Assembly: GCA_900618425.1 (NCBI GenBank)
Contig: UZAN01039452.1
Span: 62,375 to 126,374, forward strand
DNA from: Echinostoma caproni
Taxonomy: Eukaryota; Platyhelminthes; Trematoda; Plagiorchiida; Echinostomatidae
Length of the DNA stretch: 64,000 bases
Reading direction: 5' to 3'
Shown here: piece after piece, positions 37,735 to 47,659 of the stretch
Layout: each line of letters starts with the position of its first letter
How positions within the stretch are numbered: the stretch's first letter is position 1
The notes under the pieces: generated by a model
What the model saw: only the letters and a program-made list of their open reading frames with translations
The model's database searches: none
What the model was told of the DNA's origin: nothing
Made by a program: the position numbers and the translations under genes

Positions 37735-37965
37735 TTTTTAACTGACCATCCTTGGGACTTCAAGCTCACGCACGATCCTCAGTTCAGTCAACCGTACAAT
37801 CAAAAACTGCTGGAGTCGAGTTCCGCTTTCATTAGAGTTTTTTAGTTATGCGTATCCACCGTCCCTTCTGGGTTTTTAACTATGGACCCGTCTCACGGAA
37901 GGCCCCATTGTGTCAGTTAGCTCACACTGGGGCTGATCAAAATTGGCAATTTCTGGTTACTTTTT
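37735..37965 (-). mobile_element. SINE family A, copy A4 (minus arm)
   Basis: Minus-strand copy with the 3' block GTGCGTGAGCTTGAAGTCCC and GGATGGTCAGTT, the tRNA-derived region (GACGGG(T)CC, TTAAAAACCC) and the leader AATTGCCAATTTTGATCAGCC. Its hammerhead is decayed beyond function (CTAAAAA and GGAA replace CTGATGA and GAAA). Confidence 0.6.
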
Positions 37966-37989
37966 TAACATCTCTTTGAAGATATTCAA

Positions 37990-38165
37990 CCGATAACAAC
38001 AACAAAAGACAGCTTTCTATCTGTTGACTCCAGTCCAAAGTTAATTTACACTCCTGATGAACTTCACGGAGAGCGAAACTCAACTTGAGTGTTTCTGGAC
38101 AGATGAAGTACGGACTGTGTTTCAAGTTGGAGTTCGGAGGATGGCTCGTTCTAATTGACACTGCT
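37990..38165 (+). mobile_element. SINE family A, copy A4' (plus arm, tRNA head deleted)
   Basis: Plus-strand copy starting in the 5' leader (AACAACAACAAAAGACAGC, CTGTTGACTCCAGTCCAAAG). It jumps over the tRNA-like head to the hammerhead block (38049-38096) and the 3' part (GGAGGATGGCTCGTTCTAAT). With A4 it forms a second head-to-head pair, about 150 bp upstream of the CCAAT cluster of the ankyrin/SOCS gene. Confidence 0.6.
38049..38096 (+). ncRNA. Hammerhead-like fold, family A copy A4' (cleavage base changed)
   Basis: CTGATGA (38054-38060), stem II (CTT/GAG with CACGGA loop), GAAA (38075-38078) and a good 4-bp stem III (ACTC-AACTT-GAGT, 38078-38090) are present. The cleavage-site base is G (38091), which hammerheads do not accept, and stem I cannot form. 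Inactive relic. Confidence 0.5.
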
Positions 38166-38315
38166 CATTTCACATAGCTACTCACAAGTAACTGGAAGAG
38201 AAATGTGAAAAGTGATTATTACGCAATGTGATTACTCTCATGACTCACCTAACGGAGACAGAAACACACCGTTTTTAATAACGTTTTAATTTGTGGATAA
38301 ATTAATTCACATCCT

Positions 38316-38469
38316 ATTGGTTGCAATTCACCCGGATCCTATTGGCTAAGACAAGCGAGCGAAGCAATATTGGCTAAATCAGTTTTGCACTTAACCAATC
38401 AGAATGGGAGCTTTTTAATTTCCGAACCGACCAATCAGATGCAACACCTAACAGGTTCTATCCAATTGG
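38316..38469 (+). promoter_or_regulatory. CCAAT-box cluster upstream of the ankyrin/SOCS gene
   Basis: Seven CCAAT pentamers in 154 bp in both orientations: ATTGG at 38316, 38341, 38369 and 38465; CCAAT at 38395, 38431 and 38462. Several have flanks typical of NF-Y sites (CCAATCAG twice, ATTGGCTAA twice). They lie about 120-270 bp upstream of the TATA box, further than the usual single CCAAT position. The density is seen directly; NF-Y binding is inference. Confidence 0.6.
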
Positions 38470-38585
38470 TTGAACATTGTCTAACAGGTGCGTTCACAGA
38501 TCATCAGTAACAGGTTGAAAACGATCCCAGCAGAAAACGTTCAAAGGTCAGGTGATTTTACCACCCGGACAAGCTGAATTACGTG

Positions 38586-38594
38586 TATATAAGG
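38586..38594 (+). promoter_or_regulatory. TATA box
   Basis: TATATAAGG, a strong TATA-box match. Transcription would start near 38615, giving a 5' UTR of about 140 bases before the ATG at 38756. A nuclear-receptor-like half site TCAAAGGTCA lies 36 bases upstream (38541-38550). Confidence 0.6.
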
Positions 38595-38755
38595 ACTATT
38601 CAAACGGAGCTCATCACAATGTTGCATCACATTGTTTTTCTCATATCAACATTCCGAAGTTCAGCCAATACAATAGTCTATAGTACATCTGTGGTGCTAT
38701 CCCAAACTGAAACTATTCGGGACAAGTGTGACGGTCAGATTTTCAGTTTCATTGG

Positions 38756-40387
38756 ATGAACTCTCCCATTCGCTCCTCCTATGAAAGTCTGGAACCAAAT
38801 CCAAGTCTGTACAATTCGTTTCTTCTGTGTATCAATCGTTTGCGGACAAAAAGTCTAATGTCAAAAGAGAACAAAATGCGTCTGATGTGGACAAAAATTG
38901 CTCACCGAACGAAAGAACAAATTCGACGAATCATTTTTCTAGCCAATGATCAATTTTGGACTGCGGACCGACAAGACTCTATCGATTTCGTTCCTACCCG
39001 TCGTAGAGGTAGTCGACTCTTGCATTCCATTACCCTTCGACGTACTGCTTCCAGCCAACCTCTTTTGGAAGAAAACGCTCCGACGGTTGATGACCCCAGT
39101 ACAGAAACACGCAATATTTCTTCCTCCTCATGTAAAATAGATAAACCTGAGACCTGCCCATCTCATGCTGATTCCCGTGTGGTTCGGCCGACCATGGGCC
39201 GGAAACGAAAAGTTATCGGCCGTCCCCGAACTCGACCGAAACAACGTGCCTTGGCGTGTCGAACCCGTACGTTCGGTTATCGTGAAATATCCGCTCACAC
39301 TCGAAGTTCCACTCATTCGCTATTCTGTCTGGCCGCATATCATCATCACTGGGATGATTTTGAATTGTTTTTAGATATTGGATTTGATCTGAATGTGGTC
39401 CAAACCTACTTCGATGATTATTCCTCTTCGGACACAATGCGTCTGCATTTCACCTCAGTTATCGATCTATTTCTTCATGTGATTCAACAAAAACAAACAA
39501 TTGAGTACACTGGCAATAATCTGTTTGGGAACAACAGTCGAAACGAACGATCAATCTTCCCTCAGCTTCTGTCGATGCTACTAAACAAAGGTGCTGACGT
39601 ACGTTTACTGATGAAATCGGAAAGGGATGACTGTTCCTTTGGTGGTATACATCTTTCGCGTATCAGCAAACTCTTCCAAATAGCTAGTACCCAACTTTCT
39701 GAAAGATTCGCCCCCGATTCATCCCAAATAGAAGAGGATTTGCAGATCGATGCGGCAGGAATTATTCGACAGTTACTTCAATCCGGGTTACAAGTACCTC
39801 TGGGTAAACAACATATCTCCGACCTTGCCGTCCAACATAAATTTACTTCCCCGTTGTATACTGTGCTTCTGCAGTGTTTATCTCGAAGCCACGACAGATT
39901 GCACGAGAACGGATTCTCGGCCAGTTTGCAGTCGTTCATTATTTTGTGGCTAAATGTGATTTATTCCAGCCCAAGCTGTGATCAGTCGTTCTTCTCCGTG
40001 CCCACCAGTGAGTTTCACCACGACAAACATATGCTAGCCTATCATGATGTCTTCCAACGGTTTCACAGACCACCAAGACTGTTTTTTCTAGCACGTAATG
40101 CCGTGCGAAGGTTGATTGGGACACGATGGTTTCGTCCAATTGTGACCGAAACCTATCTCAATCCATCCCCGTGTAGGAAAATAAACACAGATCCAATTTG
40201 CGTGCAGCGTTCTCAAGCGCTCCGTGGCTGGTTAAGCTCCCTGTCCGACCCGTTGCGACGAGCGGTAGCTTATCTGGAAGCAAATGATCTACGTTACGAG
40301 TTGCAGTGTATTCGACTCGTGAACGTGACCGATTCGGATCCCTTAGCGTCCCAGAGGAGCATTCAGACAAACAATGAAAGCCTTTGA
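38756..40387 (+). CDS. Ankyrin-repeat, SOCS-box-like protein (ASB-like), intact 543 aa
   Basis: The only long intact ORF in the window. Residues 1-140 lack a known domain. 148-164 is a basic stretch (GRKRKVIGRPRTRPKQR) that could be a nuclear signal or an AT-hook-like patch. Ankyrin-like helices are at 187-213 (HSLFCLAAYHHHWDDFELFL, then GFDLN), 268-283 (LLSMLLNKGADV) and 333-346 (IIRQLLQSGLQV). At 439-455, PPRLFFLARNAVRRLIG fits the BC-box pattern LxxxCxxxA with Ala for Cys; 496-507 (LSDPLRRAVAYL) resembles the Cul5-box end. ASB proteins use ankyrin repeats to bind substrates and the SOCS box to recruit Elongin B/C and Cullin 5, as ubiquitin ligase adaptors. The ATG is chosen because an in-frame TGA lies at 38729-38731. 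Whether it is truly intronless is not proven; a possible AG acceptor (TTTTCAG) sits 10 bases before the ATG. No AATAAA was seen nearby downstream. Confidence 0.75.
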   Translation: MNSPIRSSYESLEPNPSLYNSFLLCINRLRTKSLMSKENKMRLMWTKIAHRTKEQIRRIIFLANDQFWTADRQDSIDFVPTRRRGSRLLHSITLRRTASSQPLLEENAPTVDDPSTETRNISSSSCKIDKPETCPSHADSRVVRPTMGRKRKVIGRPRTRPKQRALACRTRTFGYREISAHTRSSTHSLFCLAAYHHHWDDFELFLDIGFDLNVVQTYFDDYSSSDTMRLHFTSVIDLFLHVIQQKQTIEYTGNNLFGNNSRNERSIFPQLLSMLLNKGADVRLLMKSERDDCSFGGIHLSRISKLFQIASTQLSERFAPDSSQIEEDLQIDAAGIIRQLLQSGLQVPLGKQHISDLAVQHKFTSPLYTVLLQCLSRSHDRLHENGFSASLQSFIILWLNVIYSSPSCDQSFFSVPTSEFHHDKHMLAYHDVFQRFHRPPRLFFLARNAVRRLIGTRWFRPIVTETYLNPSPCRKINTDPICVQRSQALRGWLSSLSDPLRRAVAYLEANDLRYELQCIRLVNVTDSDPLASQRSIQTNNESL

Positions 40388-40880
40388 TCCCAAACCATCA
40401 TGTTGTAGTCGTGGATTGTAATGCGGTGAGAGACAGGCTTTACTGACATGCATAAACCTGACCTCATTCGCCGTTGGTTGAGAATGAACTCGTTAGCTGG
40501 AACATGTGATAGTTATTTTTTGGATCATCCTGTTGCCTGTTCTACTTTTTTACAGAAAACCTCAAATTTGTTTATATTAATACTTGTTCTGTACAAAAAT
40601 GGGGTCTCCATTTCCGTCGTGAAGACTGTTTGACACTTTTGAAATTATTGGTGAATAGACAATGTTACCTTCATCCGACAGGTAAAGAATAATATAGGCT
40701 GAAAATTCTCCATTCAGACTTCTAATGTCTTTGGAGTCAACTTTTACAGTTTTTTAAACGAAGGTGACTGTTATTCACATAATTTTTATAATAGTTTGCT
40801 AAAATTTCAAGTAAAAACACTCTGTGAAAGATTAGCTTATTGGATATGTGCAGATGTAGTTGAATAGAGTGAAGCGGTGG
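40388..40880 (+). other. Downstream flank / probable 3' UTR of the ankyrin/SOCS gene
   Basis: AT-rich, no ORF of note and no canonical AATAAA signal. It ends where the minus-strand LINE remnant begins. Confidence 0.35.
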
Positions 40881-40889
40881 AGTGTGGGG

Positions 40890-42974
40890 ATTAGATGGTT
40901 AACAACGCAAGATTCAAGAGCAATTCTTTTACTACCTTTTGTTGTGATATCAGAGTTGGACGGGGGAAATGAAATAGTTTTATAAATTGTATTGCTAGTA
41001 CCAATGCGGCAATAGCTTCAACGTGTTTTCCTATGCCATGGGCAGGAACTAAGGTCAGGGCTGAAAGGGAGGCCTGAGGGTCGGAGGTGGACAAACGTAG
41101 TGCAAGGTTCAATGTCCCCGTCAATCGGCTGATAGGCAAGCTCATGCGAGAGAACAAGGGAATTCACAGGTGATCATTATCGACACATCTCACACTGTTA
41201 TCAGATCTTGTTTTAGTAATCATTGTAACTTTGCAGGAGGATAGGAAAGTGGGATTGAGGTGCTAGACTGGAATCCAGACGCAAAGAGAATTGATGGTGT
41301 AATAGGACATCACATGAATTGACAAATGTGAACCGATAGTCGTCATCTGTCCCTCCACATAACTGATTAAGTGAAATCCATCGAAGCTTAGTGTTCATGT
41401 TGATTCTCAAGTACTTGATGGATTCAAATCTGTAGAGCGACTTGTCATAGTTGATTACATGATTCTTTGAAAATTCTTATATTAAAAAGACAATGATACG
41501 CCCCGAAAACTGAGACGGATTAAGTCAGGGGATCAAGCGTGAAGCAAACAGCTCAGTATTCGATAAGCCTTTGAGTTTAACAGCATTGGAACACAGAAAG
41601 GTACATATTGATATCATCGTTATGCCCGAGTGTGTGGTAGATGCCAGAAAAGTCCCCGATTGAGATGAGATGAGATTGCCTGCACGAAGACGTGTACCTC
41701 GGCACACTCTGCAATGATTGATAAAAGGGTTTGAAATCATTTTTGAACTTATTGGTGAGCTGTATCCTCGCATTTAGCTTGTCGGATAGCCAAACGTTTG
41801 TTTTGGATCCATTATTGCTTCCACTTTGTGAAGGAATCATTTCAAACAACGAGGAGCGGGCGACAAATACAGGCGTGAATGATATCGTCTTACCATTGGA
41901 GAATTTGTTGATAAAGTTGACAAGTGATGCCACTACAGTTAAGGTGCATATTTTATGCTGATCAACACGTGGGCATGCGCAACAATAATTTGGTCATGAT
42001 CCTCGGTCACTTTTGGCCCAGTAGACGTTTAGGCTTCCAGGTATGGTAGTCTTTTGCATGGGGGAAAAACCGTGTTAGGTCTCCAATATTTCACAGCCAC
42101 TCAAGGACTAGTTCACAATGAACTTTGTAGTATCAGTCAAAGGATTCATTTAGACCTGGGCAAAAGATGCTTTGATGTTGTGTGAGTAACAAATTTGAGA
42201 AAAAGAAGCTTGGCGAACAAGATCGTCTTCAGTTATTCGTAAGCATAAAGTGTAACTAACAACAGGAACAAACAGGGAGTGAAAGAGTCGAGTTCTACCG
42301 GTTCAGCTCTGGCTCCAATCATGTGTGCTTGTTTGAAATTGATCACCGTGTCAAAAGTTCCAGTGACTGCACACATGTCGGGGTGGATGAAGTGGACCAG
42401 GAAAGAATAAGTGCTTGAATGAAATTATTCTGAGCGCAAAACGGGAGAGAGGGAGGGTGAGTCCGAATATTTACGGCTTTAGTTGTGGCTAAGATACGAT
42501 GTTTCACCGAGTGATTTGACTCAACGAGATGCAAACACACCGCGCTCGTAACTGTCTTAGTTGTTCCTCAACGTAGCCAAGCTGGGTGATGTTCACGAAC
42601 CCGATCGGATAGGCGATGGTCATGAGATCAATGAATTCAGTACCATAGGAACCGGTAAATTAATATACACAAGATGAGGTATCAGAATCTGGCAGTGTGT
42701 CCTTCCGTCAGAAACACATAATAGCTTTAGATGCGAGCATATCTTTTAATTGTGCAGCTTGAAATGTTCTGCTTATAGTGCAACCAGTGACAGAAAAGCA
42801 AGGTTGAGATATAAATGAAAGACAGGGGTCGTTGATTATCACTGTGTTCAGGTTACCTTTGGTGGTACAGTCGCGGATATTGCTCAAACCAAAAAGATCG
42901 TTTGAATTGATGCTGCCATCGCTGGAATCATCAAACACCAAGTGGAGGTCACCATTCAGTGAGGCAAGAAGCAA
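40890..42974 (-). pseudogene. CR1/Jockey-like LINE remnant on the minus strand (endonuclease and RT)
   Basis: Decayed non-LTR element. At 42708-42974 an endonuclease-like segment reads NGDLHLVFDDSSDGS, then TTKGNLNTVIINDP, comparable with the GDFN...PTRGxxxLDLV pattern of apurinic-type endonucleases. At 41577-41933 the RT palm is suggested by SVPRYTSSCRQSHLISIGDF and HNDDINMYLSV (plus 41601-41624), where YADD would be expected. At 41213-41420 the RT thumb pattern IKYLRINMNTKLRW followed by SLAPQSHFPILL is seen. 40891-41157 may be the C-terminal part. Order and spacing suit one element of about 2 kb. Each match is weak alone; together they are persuasive. Subclass uncertain. Confidence 0.5.
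42370..42510 (-). repeat. Dispersed repeat, copy 1 (partner at 46530-46650)
   Basis: The minus strand shares with 46530-46650 a run of matching blocks (TCTTAGCCACA / GCTGGCTACAG, TTTCCTGG.CCA, TCCACCCC). The translated strings are also alike (CAQNNFIQALILSWS against CAQKQFVQALKLSWP). It interrupts the LINE remnant and is probably a separate insertion or an internal LINE segment. Confidence 0.4.
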
Positions 42975-42996
42975 GCTGTTAGTTAGTCTTTTTATT

Positions 42997-43119
42997 ACAC
43001 ACTTTCGTGTGATGAACAGCAGACGGGGTAAACCCCATAGTCACGAGGACCTGCTGTTCAGTGATCGAAACCAGTAGTGTAAACCCCGGGACTTGGAGTG
43101 GTGAACCACATAAGGCCCC
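42997..43119 (+). repeat. Inverted repeat, left arm
   Basis: Matches the reverse complement of 44052-44168 with the exact 16-mer CCTGCTGTTCAGTGAT (43050-43065) and flanking blocks GATGAACAGC, CGGGACTTG and AGGCCCC. The arms enclose the plus-strand LINE endonuclease fragment. Confidence 0.6.
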
Positions 43120-43419
43120 GATAGGTTAGATGTGCTATTATCCTGCAGGATAAGAAAATCCCAGATCACAGTGGAAAATAAAAACAGTCCCTTTCACGGG
43201 ATTCATAGGCAAAAATAACATCGGGCAGGAAAGCACGGTGGAGATTTAAAAATAAACCGTGCTTTTGCGTCCATCTGATTATTTGCATGAATTTCCGTGG
43301 AGTTCCAACCCCACTGCTGCGATAGAAATTTTTCTCTTCTTATCCTTTCTGCGAGTAATTGGTCCAAACATCGTACAAACGAAAATTTTGCGCTCGGAAG
43401 TTTTCGCCGATCTGGAATG

Positions 43420-44030
43420 AATTGTGCATCAGTAGCAATCGCTCACTCTCAGGAATCTCTCGGGACGGCATGCATGCAAACGTGTTGGTGCCATTTTACT
43501 TCAGGAAAGTTGGTTACGTTCTGACATGAATTGTGATATTTTGCTACAAAAAGGTTACGTTATCTGCCGCAACAATTGTCCAGTTATTTTTCATAACTGA
43601 CACTGAGGAGTGGTGAACTTATTAAACAGTAACTGGTGTGACAATTGTTTTCTTTTGCGTCGGTTTAACACCAAAGAAACTATTTCTCTCGGTTTAGGCT
43701 CCATCTTCTTGTTACATTGCTCGATATAATTGTAGTGAATGTTAAGAACGCACCCAAAAAAGTCGCTCCTGCCATTGCGGTATGTTCCTGAGCCACTTTT
43801 GTCCCATTTAGTTCCCTATCTCAATACATGTTTAACGTTCATTGCTGGAGATTTTAACCGCTTTGATGCTTCCTTGTTACCCTTCCAGTTTGATAACTCG
43901 TTTAACCTTTCCCGCTCAATTTGATGCCATCCTTGACCTTTTTTTGTTAGCAAACCCGGCATTCTCACTATCCTTGAAAAGCTCTGCACCTTTGAGCAAT
44001 GTATTACTTGAGCTCAACCCGAGCTACAGT
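43420..44030 (+). pseudogene. LINE apurinic-type endonuclease domain fragment, plus strand
   Basis: Three endonuclease signatures occur in order in slightly shifting frames: the catalytic-Glu phrase ILLQESWLRSDMN with GYVICRNN (QESWLR at 43502-43519), the phrase FIAGDFNRFDAS (GDFN at 43847-43858), and FDAILDLFLLANPAFSLS after a frameshift near 43905. The spacing matches EN domains of CR1/Jockey-type LINEs (ExWL, then GDFN, then the TRxxxxLDL segment). It lies head to head with the minus-strand LINE remnant. The RT part downstream of 44030 is not clearly readable. Confidence 0.55.
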
Positions 44031-44051
44031 CAAGGTAGGCGCTGTCCTGGT

Positions 44052-44168
44052 GGGGCCTATTGTGTTTCGTCACTACAAGTCCCGAAGCAGAGGTTACCGA
44101 TTTTTCATCACTGAACAGCAGGTCTTTGTAATGAGGGGATCCATCATGTCGGCTGTTCATTACACAAA
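44052..44168 (-). repeat. Inverted repeat, right arm
   Basis: Partner of 42997-43119 in inverted orientation (16-mer at 44107-44122). Confidence 0.6.
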
Positions 44169-44169
44169 G

Positions 44170-46420
44170 TAATCAAAAGTCTCATCTAGGGTTATCAAGA
44201 AATGAAACTGTAATCCTGAAAACTTATCCTCAGTCAAACAAATGACTTCTTCCACAGACCTTTAAACGTTTTCCGAGTCCGACTGTTCTTCATATGAGCA
44301 TCGTTATCATGTTCTTCGCTGTCCTGTTGAACCGGCTTACGTTCTTGTTGACCAGCTTTTCTCTTCACGTTAGAAACGCTTTCTGCGCGAGAATTAACTG
44401 GATTATATGATTGAAAAGTGGTTTATCTCAAGAATGATCTTCGTTGGCTAACTTACCTGCATGTTGAGACCATTCTTATTAACAAGAACTGTCTAGAGAC
44501 GTTTGATCTGAGAATAACTTTATGATACGCAAGACAAATGGTATCTGGATGTTAAAGACCTAATCGTACTTTTACCGTATCCCCTGAGGCGAATATTCTC
44601 CTCGTGTGTTGATATGCAACTGATCACCTCTGCTGAGGTCTTAAGTTCTAAACCTCCTCAATAGTGTTGCTGGATCAAAGTTCTTAACGCACGGCTGACA
44701 TGTTCTATCTGTACATGTCCCAAAGCCGGTGGTTTGTGAAGATACCTCTTTGTCGCAGGAAAGATTCCAGTTATTACTGCCCCACAACTTGCACCTCGGC
44801 GTTACCTAGGGTTTTCGGAATTGAACTGTTCAAACCGACGGTTGCAATAATGATGCATGCAAATGCAGGGAAGTTTGAGTGACTAAGGTCCAGGAACCTT
44901 GGTTACATTGATGAAATTGAGAACACTGTTTTCCTTTCTTGACGGATTTGATATCTTTCGAATTGATTGGAATATGAGCTTCAACAATGGAAGTGGTGAA
45001 TTAGTTACATTTTTCAACCGTATGCGGTGTAACAGTTCTCCTAGTTTGATTCATTTCAATGCCAGAAACATTGATTGCATTGTCGTTCAATATAAGCCCC
45101 ACTTCGTTGGATAATTTTGCTTTATATTACTGACAAACATTGCACTACCCATTAAACGCCCACTTCCGTCATTTGAATGTGTTTCTACTCTTTCTAGACA
45201 CATTTCGTGAAAGGCTTAAATCAGTCCTTTTGCGCGGCGGTTGGTGATTAAATCAGCGTTCGATATTTCTTTCCTAAGAACTTGGGTTTGGTAAATTTCG
45301 TGCACATTCTCACTGGTTTGGAGAGCAGATTGACGGCATTTTTGTAAATGTCACAGAGGTCTTCTTCATAGAAAACCGAGCACCTATTGTCTCGCCCCAA
45401 TCCTATACAGTTCCTTTGCACGCTGAAATCTATAGTAAAATCTGTAACCGATAACCTAACATGACTCAGATGTATTTTTTCTGCTTTCTCAAATTAAGAT
45501 GCAAACATCTAACTGAGTAACTAGATTTCATTTGTGTTGCACCATGGAGACATCCTTAGTGACAAATGTTTATCTGCTCTTATGAAACCACTTCGGAGTG
45601 ACAAGGAAAAGGCTTATATCAATGGCGAGAGCAACGACTTTAAACGGCTATTTATGGTAGAGATTGAGCGCTTGAATCGGAAATAAGTCGGGAACACTCT
45701 GGGCAACAGGAGCCGTTGCGATATGTTGTTGGCATTGAAGCACGTCTGTGGTACACGTGGGAGCTCCTGTCAAGACGTAGAGGAACTAAATCAACAATTT
45801 TCTACCCCATCTGGTTCTAAGTATCGGCCGTTTTTTTTCAGTTCTTCTGGAAACATGAAACCTCTTAATCCGACCGTGGTTCGCAACGTTTAATTCCCGT
45901 GATTACCTCAAGGTCTTTGGTTTGCTTGATCGTTGTGTTCTCTTTCAATATATTACTGGCTTTGGCTAAGAATGCGATCTGTTAAACGTTCTTTTAAACT
46001 ACGCTTCCAGAACGCAATTTACCTTAAGCATTAGTAAAACTCGATCCTCTTCTAAAGTAACTGTGATGCTTTTCAGGGCACGATTTTGTCTCCATCATTT
46101 TTTCCGTACATGATCAACCAGCCTATTACTACCAATTTTATTACCTGCGAATGTGCTGACGAGGTTGTGATTAGGCGCCTCTCCATTAGCGGAGTATCTT
46201 TCCACCACCTTGAAGACAGCCTGAAAGACGTTCTTAGTTGCTCGCTGTTCCAATTTTATATGCTTAATGTTTCCTAATGTCGAAATAGTTCCACAGAGCA
46301 CATTTCAAACAAAATCACAGAGTGGGGAACAAACTCGTTTTCAGAGATTCGTATTCATTGCAATACATCTATTTATATATCACTATTTAGGATTAAAGCT
46401 GTCTCGGGAGAATAAAATAA
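44170..46420. other. No gene recognised
   Basis: May contain the continuation of the plus-strand LINE, but the frames are too broken to define a domain. No tandem repeats. Confidence 0.3.
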
Positions 46421-46529
46421 AGTGAAATCACAGATTACTAGAAACGATTTCATCAGTAAACTGGAAATCGGGATCACCACGATTACAATTTGTTTGTCCA
46501 CTTATCCGATCATCGAGGTCACATGTGAT

Positions 46530-46650
46530 AGGATGTGTGGGGTGGATGGGCCAGGAAAGCTTTAGCGCTTGCACGAATTGTTTTTGGGCACACAGAAGGT
46601 GTGTGTGCAGAAGAATGTCTATCGCTTCTGCTGTAGCCAGCATCCGACAG
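46530..46650 (-). repeat. Dispersed repeat, copy 2 (partner at 42370-42510)
   Basis: See copy 1; this copy lies just downstream of the PLE6 fragment on the same strand. Confidence 0.4.
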
Positions 46651-46789
46651 CAAAGGTGCCTCAATAATCGCCCAAGAACGCTATACAAGGGTCGGAAAGC
46701 CTCGGAAACGTCTACAGAGAGATTTGTTTCAGCCCGGTGTGAAACGACAATTTGTTATTACATTGCGTTTCTAAAGTGAATATCATGTT

Positions 46790-47653
46790 AGGGTGCGCAA
46801 TTTTGAACCTGTTTGATAGTTCCGTTGTGCTCGATGTTGCATTGATCACACAATAAACGTCATCTACGTACCTCGTGTATAGTACGCAGTCTTAGATGGA
46901 TGACTGTAATTGAGTGTTTTCTAGTTTCTCTGAAAAGAGATTCCAGTGGAGACTCTATGGCTACACCATTCTTCTGTCAACGGATCTCATTGTTAAAAAT
47001 GAACAGTACATCATACGTGGAGAAGAAAAGCGGCTCTTTTAGGTCATCATAAGTGATGCCTAAATCTGCATTACTGTTTTGTACTTAATTGCACAGGTAT
47101 TCAATTGTTTCGCTGATGGGAACATTTCTGAACAATGAGCTGACATCCAGCGACCAAGTTTATGTCACAAATTTTGTTCACAAAAGTAAATGTATCTTTT
47201 AAATTGTATTTTGCCAACATTACTCTAGTCAGCCATTTTGCCAGAGCATGATATGATGAGTTGCACCTATCCAAAATTGGTCTTAATGGTACTCCATCTT
47301 TGCGAACTTTAAGCAATCCATACAACCTCAGAACAAGTCTCAGTGGGCCTAATACGTTTTAAAATGGACGTATCATTGACTCCCTTTCGTTTTAAGTATC
47401 GCTGATTCTTATAGAGCGTCCCTTCAAGTTGAGTCGTCTTATCCTTTTCCGTCGACTTGGTGAATTTCGACCGATCAGTCAATACGATTTTCATCTTATC
47501 TATGTAATCCATTCGATTAATTAGCACGATCCCGGTCTCCCTATCCGATATGGGTGGTATAATATCTTTATTTTTCTGAAGTGCTCGCAATGGTCTGATG
47601 TGTTCTGTGGTTAATATTATTTGGTTTGACATTCTGATGCCGATAGCATGCAT
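46790..47653 (-). pseudogene. Penelope-like element PLE6: N-terminal and RT region, frameshifted
   Basis: Minus strand. 47309-47653 carries the RT entry region (LRALQKNKDIIPPI, GIVLINRMDYIDKMKIVLTD, TLYKNQRYLKRKGV). 47101-47325 continues with YGLLKVRKDGVPLRPILDRC and a helix with AKWLTRVMLAKYNLKDTFTF. After more frame changes the catalytic box TRYVDDVYCVIN appears intact (YVDD at plus 46859-46870). The GIY-YIG domain is not found, so the copy is truncated at its 3' end or interrupted by the repeat at 46530-46650. Confidence 0.75.
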
Positions 47654-47659
47654 TCACCA

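Noticed and set aside
41577..41961. Separate host genes on either strand at 41.6-42.0 kb
   Set aside because: The minus frame fits the LINE RT order with neighbouring pieces; the plus ORF is its shadow.
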